Shown one piece after another: positions 44,980 to 54,215 of a stretch of DNA of 64,000 bases. The notes under the pieces were generated by a model. The model was not told the origin of the DNA and did not search any database. It saw only the letters and a list, made by a program, of their open reading frames with translations. The stretch comes from DATEZO01 sp035255485. GTDB taxonomy: Bacteria; Pseudomonadota; Gammaproteobacteria; Burkholderiales; Burkholderiaceae_D. The stretch covers positions 20,145 to 84,144 of the forward strand of contig DATEZO010000167.1 in NCBI GenBank assembly GCA_035255485.1. Reading direction: 5' to 3'. How positions within the stretch are numbered: position 1 is the first letter of the stretch; each line of letters begins with the position of its first letter. The position numbers were made by a program, and so were the translations under genes.

Positions 44980-45773
44980 GAGCGCAGCAAGGATTGAATC
45001 ATCTCATGCAGCGCGCCTGCCGCAATGGCGGGAGATTCCATCGGAAACAAATGGCCGCCTGGAATCTTGCAAAAATGCCGGCCCACGAGACGCCGGGTTG
45101 CCGCCATTCCTGCCTGTCGGCATTCGACTGAATCGATGCCGCCGATAAAACCGACCGGCACTGGAAACGCCTGCCTTACCAGCGCACCGATATGATGCGG
45201 CAGGCTGCGGTAGATCGCGGTTTCTGTTTCGCGCGTAAATCTCAGCGTCACGCCTTCCGGATGGGGTATCAGTCCATGTTCAATATAGTCGCGCAGCACT
45301 TCTTCAGGCCAGCCCGCGAATGCCTGCTTCGAAGCGTAATGCGCATGGGCAGCTTCGGCGTCCGGCCACAGGTTACGGCGCCGCTCGGAAGACCGGGTAG
45401 GTGGAAATCGCTTGTCCGCGCCGGTGGCTTTCGCAATGCGCAGCAACAGCGCACGCCATCCGGCGACCACTGGCGCATCCAGCAGCACCACGCAGCGCAC
45501 CAGGTCCGGTCGTGCCTTTGCCGCCATCAGGCTCAGCATGCCGCCCATCGAATGCCCGACCAGGATCACCGGCGCATCATGGCGCGATGCCAACCCATCG
45601 ATCAATTCCTGCATCAGCGCATGCCAGCCATTGCGGACCGGGTAGCGCGGATCATGCGCGTGCATCGGAAGCGCCTGCACATCGTAGTGGCAGCGCAAAT
45701 GTCCGAGAAAGACGCGATAGGTGCCGGCGGGAAAACTGTTGCCAGGCACGAAATGCAATAGTGGTTTAGTCAT
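44976..45773 (-). CDS. Alpha/beta hydrolase
   Basis: A 265-residue hydrolase. LLHFVPGNSFPAGTY forms the oxyanion region, VILVGHSMGGMLSL the nucleophile elbow, and the catalytic His is likely in IPGGHLFPMESP. The ATG at 45773 matches the family start (MTKPLLHFVPGNS), although the frame is open 65 codons upstream inside comEC. Its 3' end overlaps the LpxR-like gene, and comEC lies 4 bp upstream, so all three are likely one transcript. Substrate unknown. Confidence 0.85.
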   Translation of the reverse strand: MTKPLLHFVPGNSFPAGTYRVFLGHLRCHYDVQALPMHAHDPRYPVRNGWHALMQELIDGLASRHDAPVILVGHSMGGMLSLMAAKARPDLVRCVVLLDAPVVAGWRALLLRIAKATGADKRFPPTRSSERRRNLWPDAEAAHAHYASKQAFAGWPEEVLRDYIEHGLIPHPEGVTLRFTRETETAIYRSLPHHIGALVRQAFPVPVGFIGGIDSVECRQAGMAATRRLVGRHFCKIPGGHLFPMESPAIAAGALHEMIQSLLRS

Positions 45774-45777
45774 ATTG

Positions 45778-48204
45778 TCAGCGCCCATGCCAGTAACGTG
45801 CATGATCAGCACGATATTCAATAAAATCAAGCCCGGATCCGAATTGCAAGACAACTGCACCGGATTCGTCGCTACGCAGCCGCTTGATGCCGAGGCTGCC
45901 GTAACGATCGAAAACTTCCTGTTTCGGATGATGATAGCGATTGCGGTATCCGACCTGGAACAGCGCAATCTGCGGCTTCACCGCATTCAGAAATGCCGCA
46001 GTGGAAGAAGTGCCGCTGCCATGATGCGGCGCCAACAGCACCGATGCGCGCAACAGATCCGAGCCGGCCTTGACCAGCTCCGTTTCCTGTGCCGCCTCAA
46101 TATCTCCCGCCAACAGAATCGACTGCTCGCCGAGCGTGATTTTCAGCGTGCAACTGCGCGCATTCGGCTTCCACTTTTCACTGGCATAGCTGGCCGCCAT
46201 CGGATGCATCATTTCGAACCGTACGCCATCCCACGTCCATGCCTGGCCAGCTACGCAACGCCGATGATTCGGTGCGGCCTTCACGATCGGGCTTGCCGGC
46301 GCCAGCGATGATGCTACCCAGCCTACCTCGATTTCATTAAAAATCGATAAAGCGCCGCCCGAGTGATCGCTGTCGTTATGCGACACGATCACGCCGTCCA
46401 GTCTATTGATGCCACGTCCCCGCAGGTAAGGCAGCACCACGCGGTTGCCGCCATCCGATTCTGGCGAGTAGAGCGGCCCGGTATCGTACAGCAAGCGCCG
46501 GTGCGGCGTCTCGATCAGCAATGCCATGCCCTGCCCGACATCAAACGAAGTCACCCACATTTCACCCGCTTCGGGATGCGCCGGCGCATTCAGCAGCAGC
46601 GGGAGCCAACCGGCCAGGCCAAGCCAGCGCAGCGGCCAGCCGCGCGGCGCCAGCAGCCACAACGCACCGAGCAACGCGCAGACGAATATCCATGCCGCAG
46701 GGACCGGCGTGTGCCATACCGCGACCGGCAGATCGCTTAGCCATTTCAGGGCCCGCGCCAGCCACGCCACGTTCAGATGTGCCAGGCCTAACAGCCAGTC
46801 CGACAGCGGTGCAGGCATCGCGCTGCCGACCAGCGCCAATGGCGTCACGATAAAGCTGATAAGCGGAATGGCGATCGCATTCGCAACCGGGCTGACCAGC
46901 GACGTCTGCCCGAAAATCAGTATCGTGAGCGGCACCAGGCCCAGCGTAATCGCATATTGTGTGCGCGCCGCGGACTGCAGCGCACCGACCCACCACCTGG
47001 CGGGAGCCTGCTCGGTGCCGGAGCGCAGCCGCGCCCGCCCGGTCGACACGTACAGGATTACCGCAACTGCGCCGAACGACAGCCAGAATCCGGGCCACAA
47101 TACCGCCCACGGATCGAGCAGGACCACGATGCCGAGCGCGGCGCACAGCACGTGCGAAGCGCTGACAATCCGTCCGGACCAGAGTGCGATGGCAACCACC
47201 GTCAGCATATACAGCGTGCGTTGCGCCGGCACGCCGAATCCGGCCAGCAGCACATACAGCAGCGCCGTCCCGACACCGGCCAGCACTGCCGCTTTTTGTG
47301 CCGGCAGTATCAGCGGCAGGCTGGCGCGCGTGAAAAAGGAGCGCCGCCAGAGCTGGAACACGAGGCCGGCGAAAAGACTGGCAATCATCGTGATATGCAA
47401 ACCCGATATCGACACCAGATGGCTGATGCCGGAGCGATTGAACACCTGCCAGTCGGACTGCGGAATGCCGCGCTGGTCGCCCGTCACCAATGCGACGATC
47501 ACGCCGGCATATTCCTTGCCGGACAGGCTCGCCAGGATACGCTCGCGCAGCCAGCCGCGACAACGCTCCACGACATTCCCGAAGCTGAAGACGAAGCTGT
47601 CCTTACGCTCGTTTTTCGATTTATTTTCCGCGTCAGGGCGTACGTAGCCTGTGGCTCGCACATCCTGCTCAAAAAGCCATGCCTCATAGTCGAAGCCGTA
47701 AGGATTTGCATTGCCATGCGGTCGCTGCAAGCGCGTCGTGAATTGCCAACGCTCGCCGGGCTGGACGACACCGATCGCTTGCGCTTCTGCATCGACAGGA
47801 GCGACATACCAGGACAGCGCTATCCTGGGCAGCGTCACGGGAATCTCCTTGCCGTCTTCGGCAAGCATGTGCTCCACCGCAAAATTGAAGCGGACGCCTC
47901 CGGCAAAACGGTAAGGCAGGCTATCGATGGTACCGATCAGCGTCATGTCGCGCCCTTCCCATTCCTTGGGAAGGGCATGCGCGAGATGATGATGGGCGAT
48001 CACCGCTGCCCATGCGAATCCGGCCAGCGCACCGCACACGGCAATCGCCATGATCTTCAGGGAAGCGATCCGTATCAGGCGCGCCAGCAATCCCAGCAAT
48101 GCCGCTATCGCGATCAGCAACCATAAAATGCGCTGTTCCGGCAATCCGGCCTGAAGCTGCAGATACCCGGTGCCGATGGCAAAGCCGACGATCGCGCTTC
48201 GCAT
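45778..48204 (-). CDS. comEC: ComEC/Rec2-family DNA-uptake channel
   Basis: An 808-residue polytopic membrane protein that forms the inner-membrane channel for incoming single-stranded DNA in natural transformation. Order: two or three N-terminal helices and an OB-like region (about 1-200), the competence domain with VALVTGDQRGIPQSDW and SGISHLVSISGLHITM, and a C-terminal metallo-beta-lactamase-like domain with VSHNDSDHSGGA, LLAGDIE and LLAPHHGSGTSS. All parts are intact. Other competence genes are not in the window. Confidence 0.94.
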   Translation of the reverse strand: MRSAIVGFAIGTGYLQLQAGLPEQRILWLLIAIAALLGLLARLIRIASLKIMAIAVCGALAGFAWAAVIAHHHLAHALPKEWEGRDMTLIGTIDSLPYRFAGGVRFNFAVEHMLAEDGKEIPVTLPRIALSWYVAPVDAEAQAIGVVQPGERWQFTTRLQRPHGNANPYGFDYEAWLFEQDVRATGYVRPDAENKSKNERKDSFVFSFGNVVERCRGWLRERILASLSGKEYAGVIVALVTGDQRGIPQSDWQVFNRSGISHLVSISGLHITMIASLFAGLVFQLWRRSFFTRASLPLILPAQKAAVLAGVGTALLYVLLAGFGVPAQRTLYMLTVVAIALWSGRIVSASHVLCAALGIVVLLDPWAVLWPGFWLSFGAVAVILYVSTGRARLRSGTEQAPARWWVGALQSAARTQYAITLGLVPLTILIFGQTSLVSPVANAIAIPLISFIVTPLALVGSAMPAPLSDWLLGLAHLNVAWLARALKWLSDLPVAVWHTPVPAAWIFVCALLGALWLLAPRGWPLRWLGLAGWLPLLLNAPAHPEAGEMWVTSFDVGQGMALLIETPHRRLLYDTGPLYSPESDGGNRVVLPYLRGRGINRLDGVIVSHNDSDHSGGALSIFNEIEVGWVASSLAPASPIVKAAPNHRRCVAGQAWTWDGVRFEMMHPMAASYASEKWKPNARSCTLKITLGEQSILLAGDIEAAQETELVKAGSDLLRASVLLAPHHGSGTSSTAAFLNAVKPQIALFQVGYRNRYHHPKQEVFDRYGSLGIKRLRSDESGAVVLQFGSGLDFIEYRADHARYWHGR

Positions 48205-48208
48205 TGCG

Positions 48209-49006
48209 CTACATCAGACAAGAAAGTCGCGGCAACACGGAGCGTGCGTTCTCCGTGGTGAGCTGCGCGGCGGTTTCAACCGGCATGCCGCGCAATGCCG
48301 CCAGCGTTGCGCCGATGCGAGGCAACTGTTCCGGGCTGTTGTGGCATGGGTGCAGCCATGCGGGCGGCATATCCGGGGCATCGGTTTCCAGCACGATGGC
48401 ATCGCCCGGCAGTTCGCTTGCCAACCGGCGAATCCGCAGGGCGCGTGGAAATGTCATCGTGCCACCGAAGCCGAGCTTGAATCCGAGGTCGAGAAACGCC
48501 TGCGCCTGCTGGAAGCTGCCGTTGAATGCATGCGCAATCCCGCCCGGCGGCCTGATGCGGCGCAGATGCTTGAGCACGATGTCCTGCGAACGCCGCACAT
48601 GCAGCAAGACCGGCAAGCCGAATTCGTGCGCCATCTTCAATTGCGCGCTGTAGAAATGCTCCTGCTTGTCGCGAAAAGGGCTTGTCGTCAGTTCCGGAAT
48701 AAAAAAGTCCAGCCCGATCTCGCCAATGCCAATGAAGCGCGGGTCCAGCATTGCCTCTTCAACCGCTTTACGCAATGCCGCCAGATCTTCCGGCTTGGCC
48801 TGCGGCACACAGATCGGGTGGATACCCAGGGCATATGTGCAGTTGTCCTGTTGCCGCGCCAATGCGGACACGCGATCGAAATTCGACCGCGCGATGGCTG
48901 GAATCACGATCCATGACACGCCCTGCTGCGCCGACCGGTAGGCGATCGCCCCCTGCTCATCGGCGAATTCCGCCGCATCGAGATGGCAGTGGGTGTCAAT
49001 CCACAT
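48209..49006 (-). CDS. TatD-family metal-dependent hydrolase
   Basis: A 265-residue TIM-barrel hydrolase. DTHCHLDAAEF is the first metal motif, GIGEIGLDFF the second, PVLLHVRRSQ the third, and LETDAPDMPP the last. TatD-type enzymes are 3'-5' DNases/RNases or tRNA-quality-control factors. Start choice is ATG 49006 (MWIDTHCHL); ATG 49021 is also in frame. Both overlap the end of lolD, and ribosome-binding signals are weak, so expression is probably coupled. Confidence 0.92.
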   Translation of the reverse strand: MWIDTHCHLDAAEFADEQGAIAYRSAQQGVSWIVIPAIARSNFDRVSALARQQDNCTYALGIHPICVPQAKPEDLAALRKAVEEAMLDPRFIGIGEIGLDFFIPELTTSPFRDKQEHFYSAQLKMAHEFGLPVLLHVRRSQDIVLKHLRRIRPPGGIAHAFNGSFQQAQAFLDLGFKLGFGGTMTFPRALRIRRLASELPGDAIVLETDAPDMPPAWLHPCHNSPEQLPRIGATLAALRGMPVETAAQLTTENARSVLPRLSCLM

Positions 49007-49682
49007 AAGGTTGCAGGCCATCTTCCGACAGCCGTACAACGCGGTCGCAATGCCGTGCCAGTTCAATATCGTGGGTGACGATCACGAATGCCGTGCCAAG
49101 CGTGCGCGACAGTTCCAGCATCAGGTCGAAGGTTTTATGTGCGGTCGCACGGTCCAGGTTGCCGGTTGGCTCGTCGGCCAGTACGCAGGCCGGCTGCGTC
49201 ACCAGCGCACGCGCCAGCGCGACACGCTGCCGCTCGCCGCCGGAGAGCTCGCCCGGCACATGGGAAACCCGGTTGGCCAGGCCGACCCGCGTCAGGATCG
49301 TGTTGGCCGCCTGTTGTGCCGCCGTCCGGTCCATGCGTCGTATCATCAGCGGCATCGCAACATTGTCGAGCGCTGAAAATTCCGGCAGCAGATGATGGAA
49401 CTGATACACGAATCCGAGCGATGCGTTGCGCAGGTCGCCACGCTTCTTTTCATCGAGCGTGGCGAAATCCTGGCCCAGCAGCGTCACGCTGCCGGCGGTC
49501 GGCGTATCCAGGCCGCCCAACAAATGCAGCAGGGTCGATTTGCCGGAACCGGAGGCGCCGACGATCGCCACCCGCTCGCCTTTCGTAATGCTCAAATCGA
49601 TGCCGTGCAATACATTGACGGAATATTTTCCCTGCGTGAAGGTTTTGGCAAGAGCGCGGCAAGACAAGACTGTTGGATCCAT
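48996..49682 (-). CDS. lolD: Lipoprotein-releasing ABC transporter ATP-binding protein LolD
   Basis: A 228-residue ABC ATPase driving lipoprotein release from the inner membrane. Walker A is VGASGSGKSTLLHLLGG, the Q-loop lies in LGFVYQFHHLLPEFSALDN, the signature is LSGGERQRVA, and Walker B is CVLADEPTGNLD, followed by VTHD. FHHLLPEFSALENV-type wording is characteristic of LolD. It follows lolC by 9 bp. Confidence 0.95.
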   Translation of the reverse strand: MDPTVLSCRALAKTFTQGKYSVNVLHGIDLSITKGERVAIVGASGSGKSTLLHLLGGLDTPTAGSVTLLGQDFATLDEKKRGDLRNASLGFVYQFHHLLPEFSALDNVAMPLMIRRMDRTAAQQAANTILTRVGLANRVSHVPGELSGGERQRVALARALVTQPACVLADEPTGNLDRATAHKTFDLMLELSRTLGTAFVIVTHDIELARHCDRVVRLSEDGLQPYVD

Positions 49683-49691
49683 TGGTTCTTC

Positions 49692-50957
49692 TCATTCGTA
49701 GCGCAAGGCTTCGGCGGGCTTGACGCGCGCTGCCCACCAGCTCGGATACAGCGTGGCCAGGAAGGCCAGGACCACAGCGACGCTGCCGATGGTCCACACA
49801 TCGGGCCAGCGCAGATCCGAAGGCAATACGCTGATCAGGTAAATGTCGCGCGGCAGGAATTGCACGCCCAGCAGGTGCTCGATGAAGGGCACGATCACAT
49901 CGACATTCAGCGCCACCGTCACGCCCAGCGTGACACCGATGGCGGTGCCCACCAGGCCAACCAGGGCGCCCTGGATCATGAAGATTTTCATGATGGAGCC
50001 GGGCGACGCGCCGAGCGTGCGCAGGATGGCGATATCGGACTGCTTGTCGGTTACCGTCATTACCAGGGTCGAGACCAGATTGAACGCCGCCACCGCGATG
50101 ATCAGCGTCAGGATCAGGAACATCATGCGTTTTTCGGTCTGCACCGCCGCGAACCAGTTGCGATTCTGCTTCGACCAGTCGCGAATCAGCACATCGCCGG
50201 TCAGCAGCCGCGATAATTCCAGAGCAACCTGCGGCGCGCGCTGCATATCGGCAACCCGCAGCCGCAGTCCGGACGGCGCATCCATCTTGAACATGCGCAA
50301 TGCGTCGTCCATATGGATGAAGGCAAGCGAGGAATCGTACTCATAGTGCCCCGCCTCGAAAATCCCGACCACGGTAAATTGCTTCAACCGTGGAATCACG
50401 CCGGCCGGCGTGACCTGTCCCTGCGGCGCGATCATGGTGACCTTGTCGCCGACCTGCACCTGCAATGCGCCGGCCAGCGCGCTACCCAGCACGATATCGA
50501 ATCCACCCGGCTTCAGATCATCGAACCTGCCTTCCCGCACCTGCGCCGCCACGTCCGATACCTTCGGCTCCTGCTGCGGCAGCACGCCGCGAATCATGAC
50601 GCCGCGCACTGCGTCATTGCGCGTCAGCATCGCCTGCGCCTCGACATACGGCGCCGCGCCCGTCACTTCCTTGTCCTGGAACGCTTCCTTGGCCGCCTTT
50701 TGCCAGTCCGGCAGCGTGCCGTAGGCGCCAATCACCTCGATATGCGCCAGCACCGACAGCATCCGGTCGCGGACTTCCTTTTGAAATCCATTCATCACCG
50801 ACAGCACCACGATCAACGCCGCCACGCCCAGAGCGATGCCCGCCATGGAAATCAGCGAAATAAAAGAAATGAAACTATTGCGGCCGCTGCGCCGCCCCGC
50901 GCGCGTGTAACGCAAGCCAACCAGCCATTCAAACGGTAATTTTTTATTGATGCTCAA
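49692..50957 (-). CDS. lolC: Lipoprotein-releasing system permease LolC/LolE (TTG start)
   Basis: A 421-residue four-helix permease with the start region PFEWLVGLRYTRAGRRSGRNSFISFIS, an N-terminal helix, a large periplasmic domain (about 75-280) and three C-terminal helices with VTDKQSDIAILRTLGASPGSI. An in-frame ATG exists at 51011, but homology begins later. TTG at 50957 has AGGAG with ideal 7-base spacing and gives MSINKKLPFEWL, so I place the start there. Only one permease gene is present, as in betaproteobacteria where a single LolC/E-type subunit may form a homodimer. Confidence 0.92.
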   Translation of the reverse strand: MSINKKLPFEWLVGLRYTRAGRRSGRNSFISFISLISMAGIALGVAALIVVLSVMNGFQKEVRDRMLSVLAHIEVIGAYGTLPDWQKAAKEAFQDKEVTGAAPYVEAQAMLTRNDAVRGVMIRGVLPQQEPKVSDVAAQVREGRFDDLKPGGFDIVLGSALAGALQVQVGDKVTMIAPQGQVTPAGVIPRLKQFTVVGIFEAGHYEYDSSLAFIHMDDALRMFKMDAPSGLRLRVADMQRAPQVALELSRLLTGDVLIRDWSKQNRNWFAAVQTEKRMMFLILTLIIAVAAFNLVSTLVMTVTDKQSDIAILRTLGASPGSIMKIFMIQGALVGLVGTAIGVTLGVTVALNVDVIVPFIEHLLGVQFLPRDIYLISVLPSDLRWPDVWTIGSVAVVLAFLATLYPSWWAARVKPAEALRYE

Positions 50958-51002
50958 CGCTACGCTCCTGAAATCACCTCGCAGTTTGCCATACAATGCG
51001 GC

Positions 51003-52055
51003 ATGCAACATATCGATCTTCTTCTTCCCTTCGCTTTGCCGCCTGCCGACATGGCCCGGGATTTATTGCGGGAAATGAAAATGCCCGCATTGGCGACCCT
51101 GACGGCGCGTGCCAAATCCGCGTCACGCCAGGTATTTGACGACTTTTCCCGCACGCTGCCGCATGAAGCATGGATCGCCGACCGGTTCGGACTGGCAAGC
51201 CGGCCAGCCGCCGACAGTAGCCCGCCGATCGGAATCGCCGCCATGCGTTCGCATGGCCTGCAGCCCGATACCGGCGTATGGTTTGCCCTGCAGCCGGTAC
51301 ACATCCATATCGCGCGCGATCATCTGATCCTGACCGATACGCGGCAACTGGCCTTGCCGGAGCAGGAGTCGCGCGCGCTGTTCGATACCGCCAAACCACT
51401 GTTTGACGAAGCCGGCCGGGAATTGCGCTATGGCGACGCGCATGTCTGGTTCGTGCGCGCGGATGACTGGGCTGATCTTGACACCGCCACGCCGGATGCG
51501 GCATGCGGCCACAATATCGACATCTGGATGCCAAAGGGTACAGGCGAGCGCGCATGGCGCAAGCTGCAAAACGAAGTGCAAATGCACTGGCACACGCATG
51601 CCATCAATGCCGGGCGCGAGATGCGCGGCGTCAAGCCGGTCAATTCGCTCTGGTTGTGGGGCGGTGCGCCAGCCTCGATGGCGGCCGCCGCATCTCCCTA
51701 TGCCGCAGTCTTCAATCTGCCCGGCTGGATCAGTGCGCTGGCGCCGTTCGCTCCTGCGCAGTTCCGGGATTACGCTGCGGCAGAGACAATCGCAACTGCC
51801 GCGGCACACGGCCTGGTGACTCTGGATACCTTGATCGAGCCGGCATTCGCCACCGACTGGCATGCCTGGCTGGAGCGCATGCATCAGTTGGAAAACGACT
51901 GGTTCGCACCGCTGCTGGCAGGCTTGAAAAGCGGCAAACTGGATCAGGCAAGACTGATCCTGACGCACGGTACCGGCCTGGCCGAATTATCCGTTCATCG
52001 GCGTTCGCTCCATAAATTCTGGGTCAAGCCCTCGCTGCAGGGACTGGCGCCATGA
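51003..52055 (+). CDS. RpfE-like conserved protein upstream of recJ
   Basis: A 350-residue protein with no signal or transmembrane segment. It resembles the RpfE-type proteins encoded beside recJ in Xanthomonas and many betaproteobacteria, some annotated as cofactor-independent phosphoglycerate-mutase-like. Readable conserved blocks are QPVHIHIARDHLILTD, EVQMHWHTHAINAGRE and NSLWLWGGAPAS. The histidine-rich block could bind metal, but no activity is known. It starts at ATG 51003, divergent from lolC with only 45 bp between the starts, and overlaps recJ by 4 bp. Confidence 0.8.
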   Translation: MQHIDLLLPFALPPADMARDLLREMKMPALATLTARAKSASRQVFDDFSRTLPHEAWIADRFGLASRPAADSSPPIGIAAMRSHGLQPDTGVWFALQPVHIHIARDHLILTDTRQLALPEQESRALFDTAKPLFDEAGRELRYGDAHVWFVRADDWADLDTATPDAACGHNIDIWMPKGTGERAWRKLQNEVQMHWHTHAINAGREMRGVKPVNSLWLWGGAPASMAAAASPYAAVFNLPGWISALAPFAPAQFRDYAAAETIATAAAHGLVTLDTLIEPAFATDWHAWLERMHQLENDWFAPLLAGLKSGKLDQARLILTHGTGLAELSVHRRSLHKFWVKPSLQGLAP

Positions 52056-53746
52056 CCCGCATTGCAACCCGAGCCTACCCGTTCCGCACTGCCGAGCTGT
52101 TGCGGCAACAGGGCGTCCATCCGGTCCTGGCGCGCCTGTATGCTGCGCGCGGGCTGCAGGATAGCAAGGAGCTGTCAAGCGATCTGACGTCACTGTTCTT
52201 GCCGTCCGGCCTGCTGCATGTGGATGCCGCGGCGACTTTCCTTGCCGATGCAATCGAGGCAAACAAGAAGCTGGTCATCGTTGCCGATTACGACTGCGAT
52301 GGCGCAACCGCATGCGCGGTCGCCTTGCGCGGGCTGCGCATGCTGGGTGCACAGGTCGATTTCATCGTACCGAACCGGTTTGAATACGGCTACGGACTGA
52401 CACCGGAAATCGTTGCCTTGACGCAGCAGGAAAAATCGCCCGACATCATCGTCACGGTCGATAACGGCATCGCCAGCATCGACGGCGTGGCGGAAGCCAA
52501 CCGGCGCGGCATCGAGGTCGTCGTCACCGATCATCATTTGCCGGCGGATGCATTGCCCGCTGCGCGCGTGATCGTCAATCCGAACCAGCCTGCCTGCGGC
52601 TTTCCGAGCAAGAACCTGGCCGGCGTCGGCGTGATGTTTTACGTATTGCTGGCGCTGCGCGCCGAAATGCGCCGGCGCGGCGCCTTCGATGCACAGAGCC
52701 AGCCCAGGCTGGACACCCTGCTCGACCTGGTCGCGCTCGGCACCGTGGCGGATGTGGTCAAGCTCGACGCCAACAACCGCATCCTGGTGGCGCAAGGGCT
52801 GAAGCGCATTCGCGCCGGGCGCATGCAGCCCGGCGTTGCGGCGCTGTTTCGCGCAGCCGGACGGGAAGCACGGCGCGCAACGCCGTTCGACCTCGGTTTC
52901 GCGCTCGGCCCGCGCCTGAACGCCGCCGGCCGCCTGGCCGACATGTCGCTCGGCATCGAATGCCTGACCACCGACGACGAAGGACGCGCCTGGGCGATTG
53001 CGCAACAGCTCGATGCGATCAACCGCGAACGGCGCGAAATTGAAACGGATATGCAGGATTGCGCGCTGGCGCTGCTTGCCAGTTTCGATCCGCAGGATCG
53101 CGCCACCATCAGCGTGTATGACGCATCCTGGCATCAAGGCGTGATCGGCATTGTCGCCTCGCGTCTGAAAGACCGCTTCTACCGTCCGACCATCACTTTT
53201 GCGCCGGCCGGCGACGGCTTGATGAAAGGGTCGGGCCGCTCGATTGCCGGCTTCCATTTGCGCGACGCACTTGACCTGGTATCCAAGCATGCGCCAACCC
53301 TGATTGAAAAGTTCGGCGGCCACGCGATGGCGGCCGGCCTGACGATACGGGCAGAAGCATTCGACGCTTTCGCCGCCGCATTCGAAGCGGTCGGGCGCGA
53401 CTGGCTGAGCCGGAACCAGCTCGAACATGTGCTGGAAACCGACGGCTCGCTGGAAGACGCCTACTTCACGACCCAGTTCATCGGCCTGCTGGATGAGCAG
53501 GTGTGGGGCCAGGGCTTTGCGCCGCCGATATTTTGCGACGAGTTCCGGATCGTGAGCCAGCGCGTACTCAAGGAGCGGCATCTGAAGCTGCAGCTTGAAA
53601 AGGATGGCCGCCGCTACGATGCGATCTGGTTCGGCCATGCCGACGCATTGCCTGATATCGCCCGCATCGCCTACCGACTCGATACCAATACATTTAACGG
53701 CGTAACGCGCGTGCAATTGCTGGTGGAGCATGCAGAACCGGTTTAA
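52052..53746 (+). CDS. recJ: Single-stranded-DNA-specific exonuclease RecJ
   Basis: A 564-residue 5'-3' exonuclease used in recombination and in mismatch repair. The DHH part has VADYDCDGATACAVAL, TVDNGIAS and VTDHHLPADALPAA; the DHHA1 part has GRSIAGFHLRDAL and KFGGHAMAAGL. The OB fold lies at the C-terminus. Start ATG 52052 overlaps the rpfE-like stop (ATGA). MutS of the same repair route is also encoded in this window, though not in the same operon. Confidence 0.97.
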   Translation: MTRIATRAYPFRTAELLRQQGVHPVLARLYAARGLQDSKELSSDLTSLFLPSGLLHVDAAATFLADAIEANKKLVIVADYDCDGATACAVALRGLRMLGAQVDFIVPNRFEYGYGLTPEIVALTQQEKSPDIIVTVDNGIASIDGVAEANRRGIEVVVTDHHLPADALPAARVIVNPNQPACGFPSKNLAGVGVMFYVLLALRAEMRRRGAFDAQSQPRLDTLLDLVALGTVADVVKLDANNRILVAQGLKRIRAGRMQPGVAALFRAAGREARRATPFDLGFALGPRLNAAGRLADMSLGIECLTTDDEGRAWAIAQQLDAINRERREIETDMQDCALALLASFDPQDRATISVYDASWHQGVIGIVASRLKDRFYRPTITFAPAGDGLMKGSGRSIAGFHLRDALDLVSKHAPTLIEKFGGHAMAAGLTIRAEAFDAFAAAFEAVGRDWLSRNQLEHVLETDGSLEDAYFTTQFIGLLDEQVWGQGFAPPIFCDEFRIVSQRVLKERHLKLQLEKDGRRYDAIWFGHADALPDIARIAYRLDTNTFNGVTRVQLLVEHAEPV

Positions 53747-54215
53747 GCGCCGCCGAAAGAAATGTGCGAGCGCATGACGGACCGTTGGGCATTTTATATA
53801 CTTATACAAGTATTTTTTAACACCGTTATTTTTCCTTGGAATTTATAGTATTTTTTCAATATACTCCCCATAATTATCCAACAGGGTCAGCCGCTCGCAT
53901 CTGGATTGGCTATTACTCTGCCAGTCACTCCCGCACGTCCGGGGGAATCCCGCGGCATTCTTTGCTGCATGCTGCAGCCAGGCAATCGTCACGCCGAGAA
54001 CGACACTGCGTTCCATCTGTCCCACCGGAACGACAGCCCCTCTTTCACCCCGGCGCTCCTGTATCGCGAAGCTGCCCTGGCTGAATTGTCTGATGCAACA
54101 CAAGCGGAGCAGCACCCTTGCGCCATCACCGGAATTTCCCGGCCGCGCTGTTGTCGTAGCCGGAAGACGCCGTCAGTCTTTGCCAACATGTGTGCGGCAA
54201 CAGTGGGGAGTAACG
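53747..54215. other. 469-bp intergenic region after recJ
   Basis: Holds inverted repeat copy 5 (53797-53868) followed by about 340 bp of GC-rich DNA without a supported gene. The overlapping frames there lack ribosome-binding sites. GGGGAG at 54205-54210 is the ribosome-binding site of the next gene. Confidence 0.55.
53797..53868 (-). repeat. Dispersed 72-bp intergenic repeat, copy 5 (inverted)
   Basis: Read on the minus strand it begins GGGAGTAT (53868-53861) and ends AGTATA (53802-53797), with TTAAAAAATACTTGTATA before the end. The middle has diverged (TCCAAGGA where the others have GCGCAATG). It is the only copy in the opposite orientation. Confidence 0.75.
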
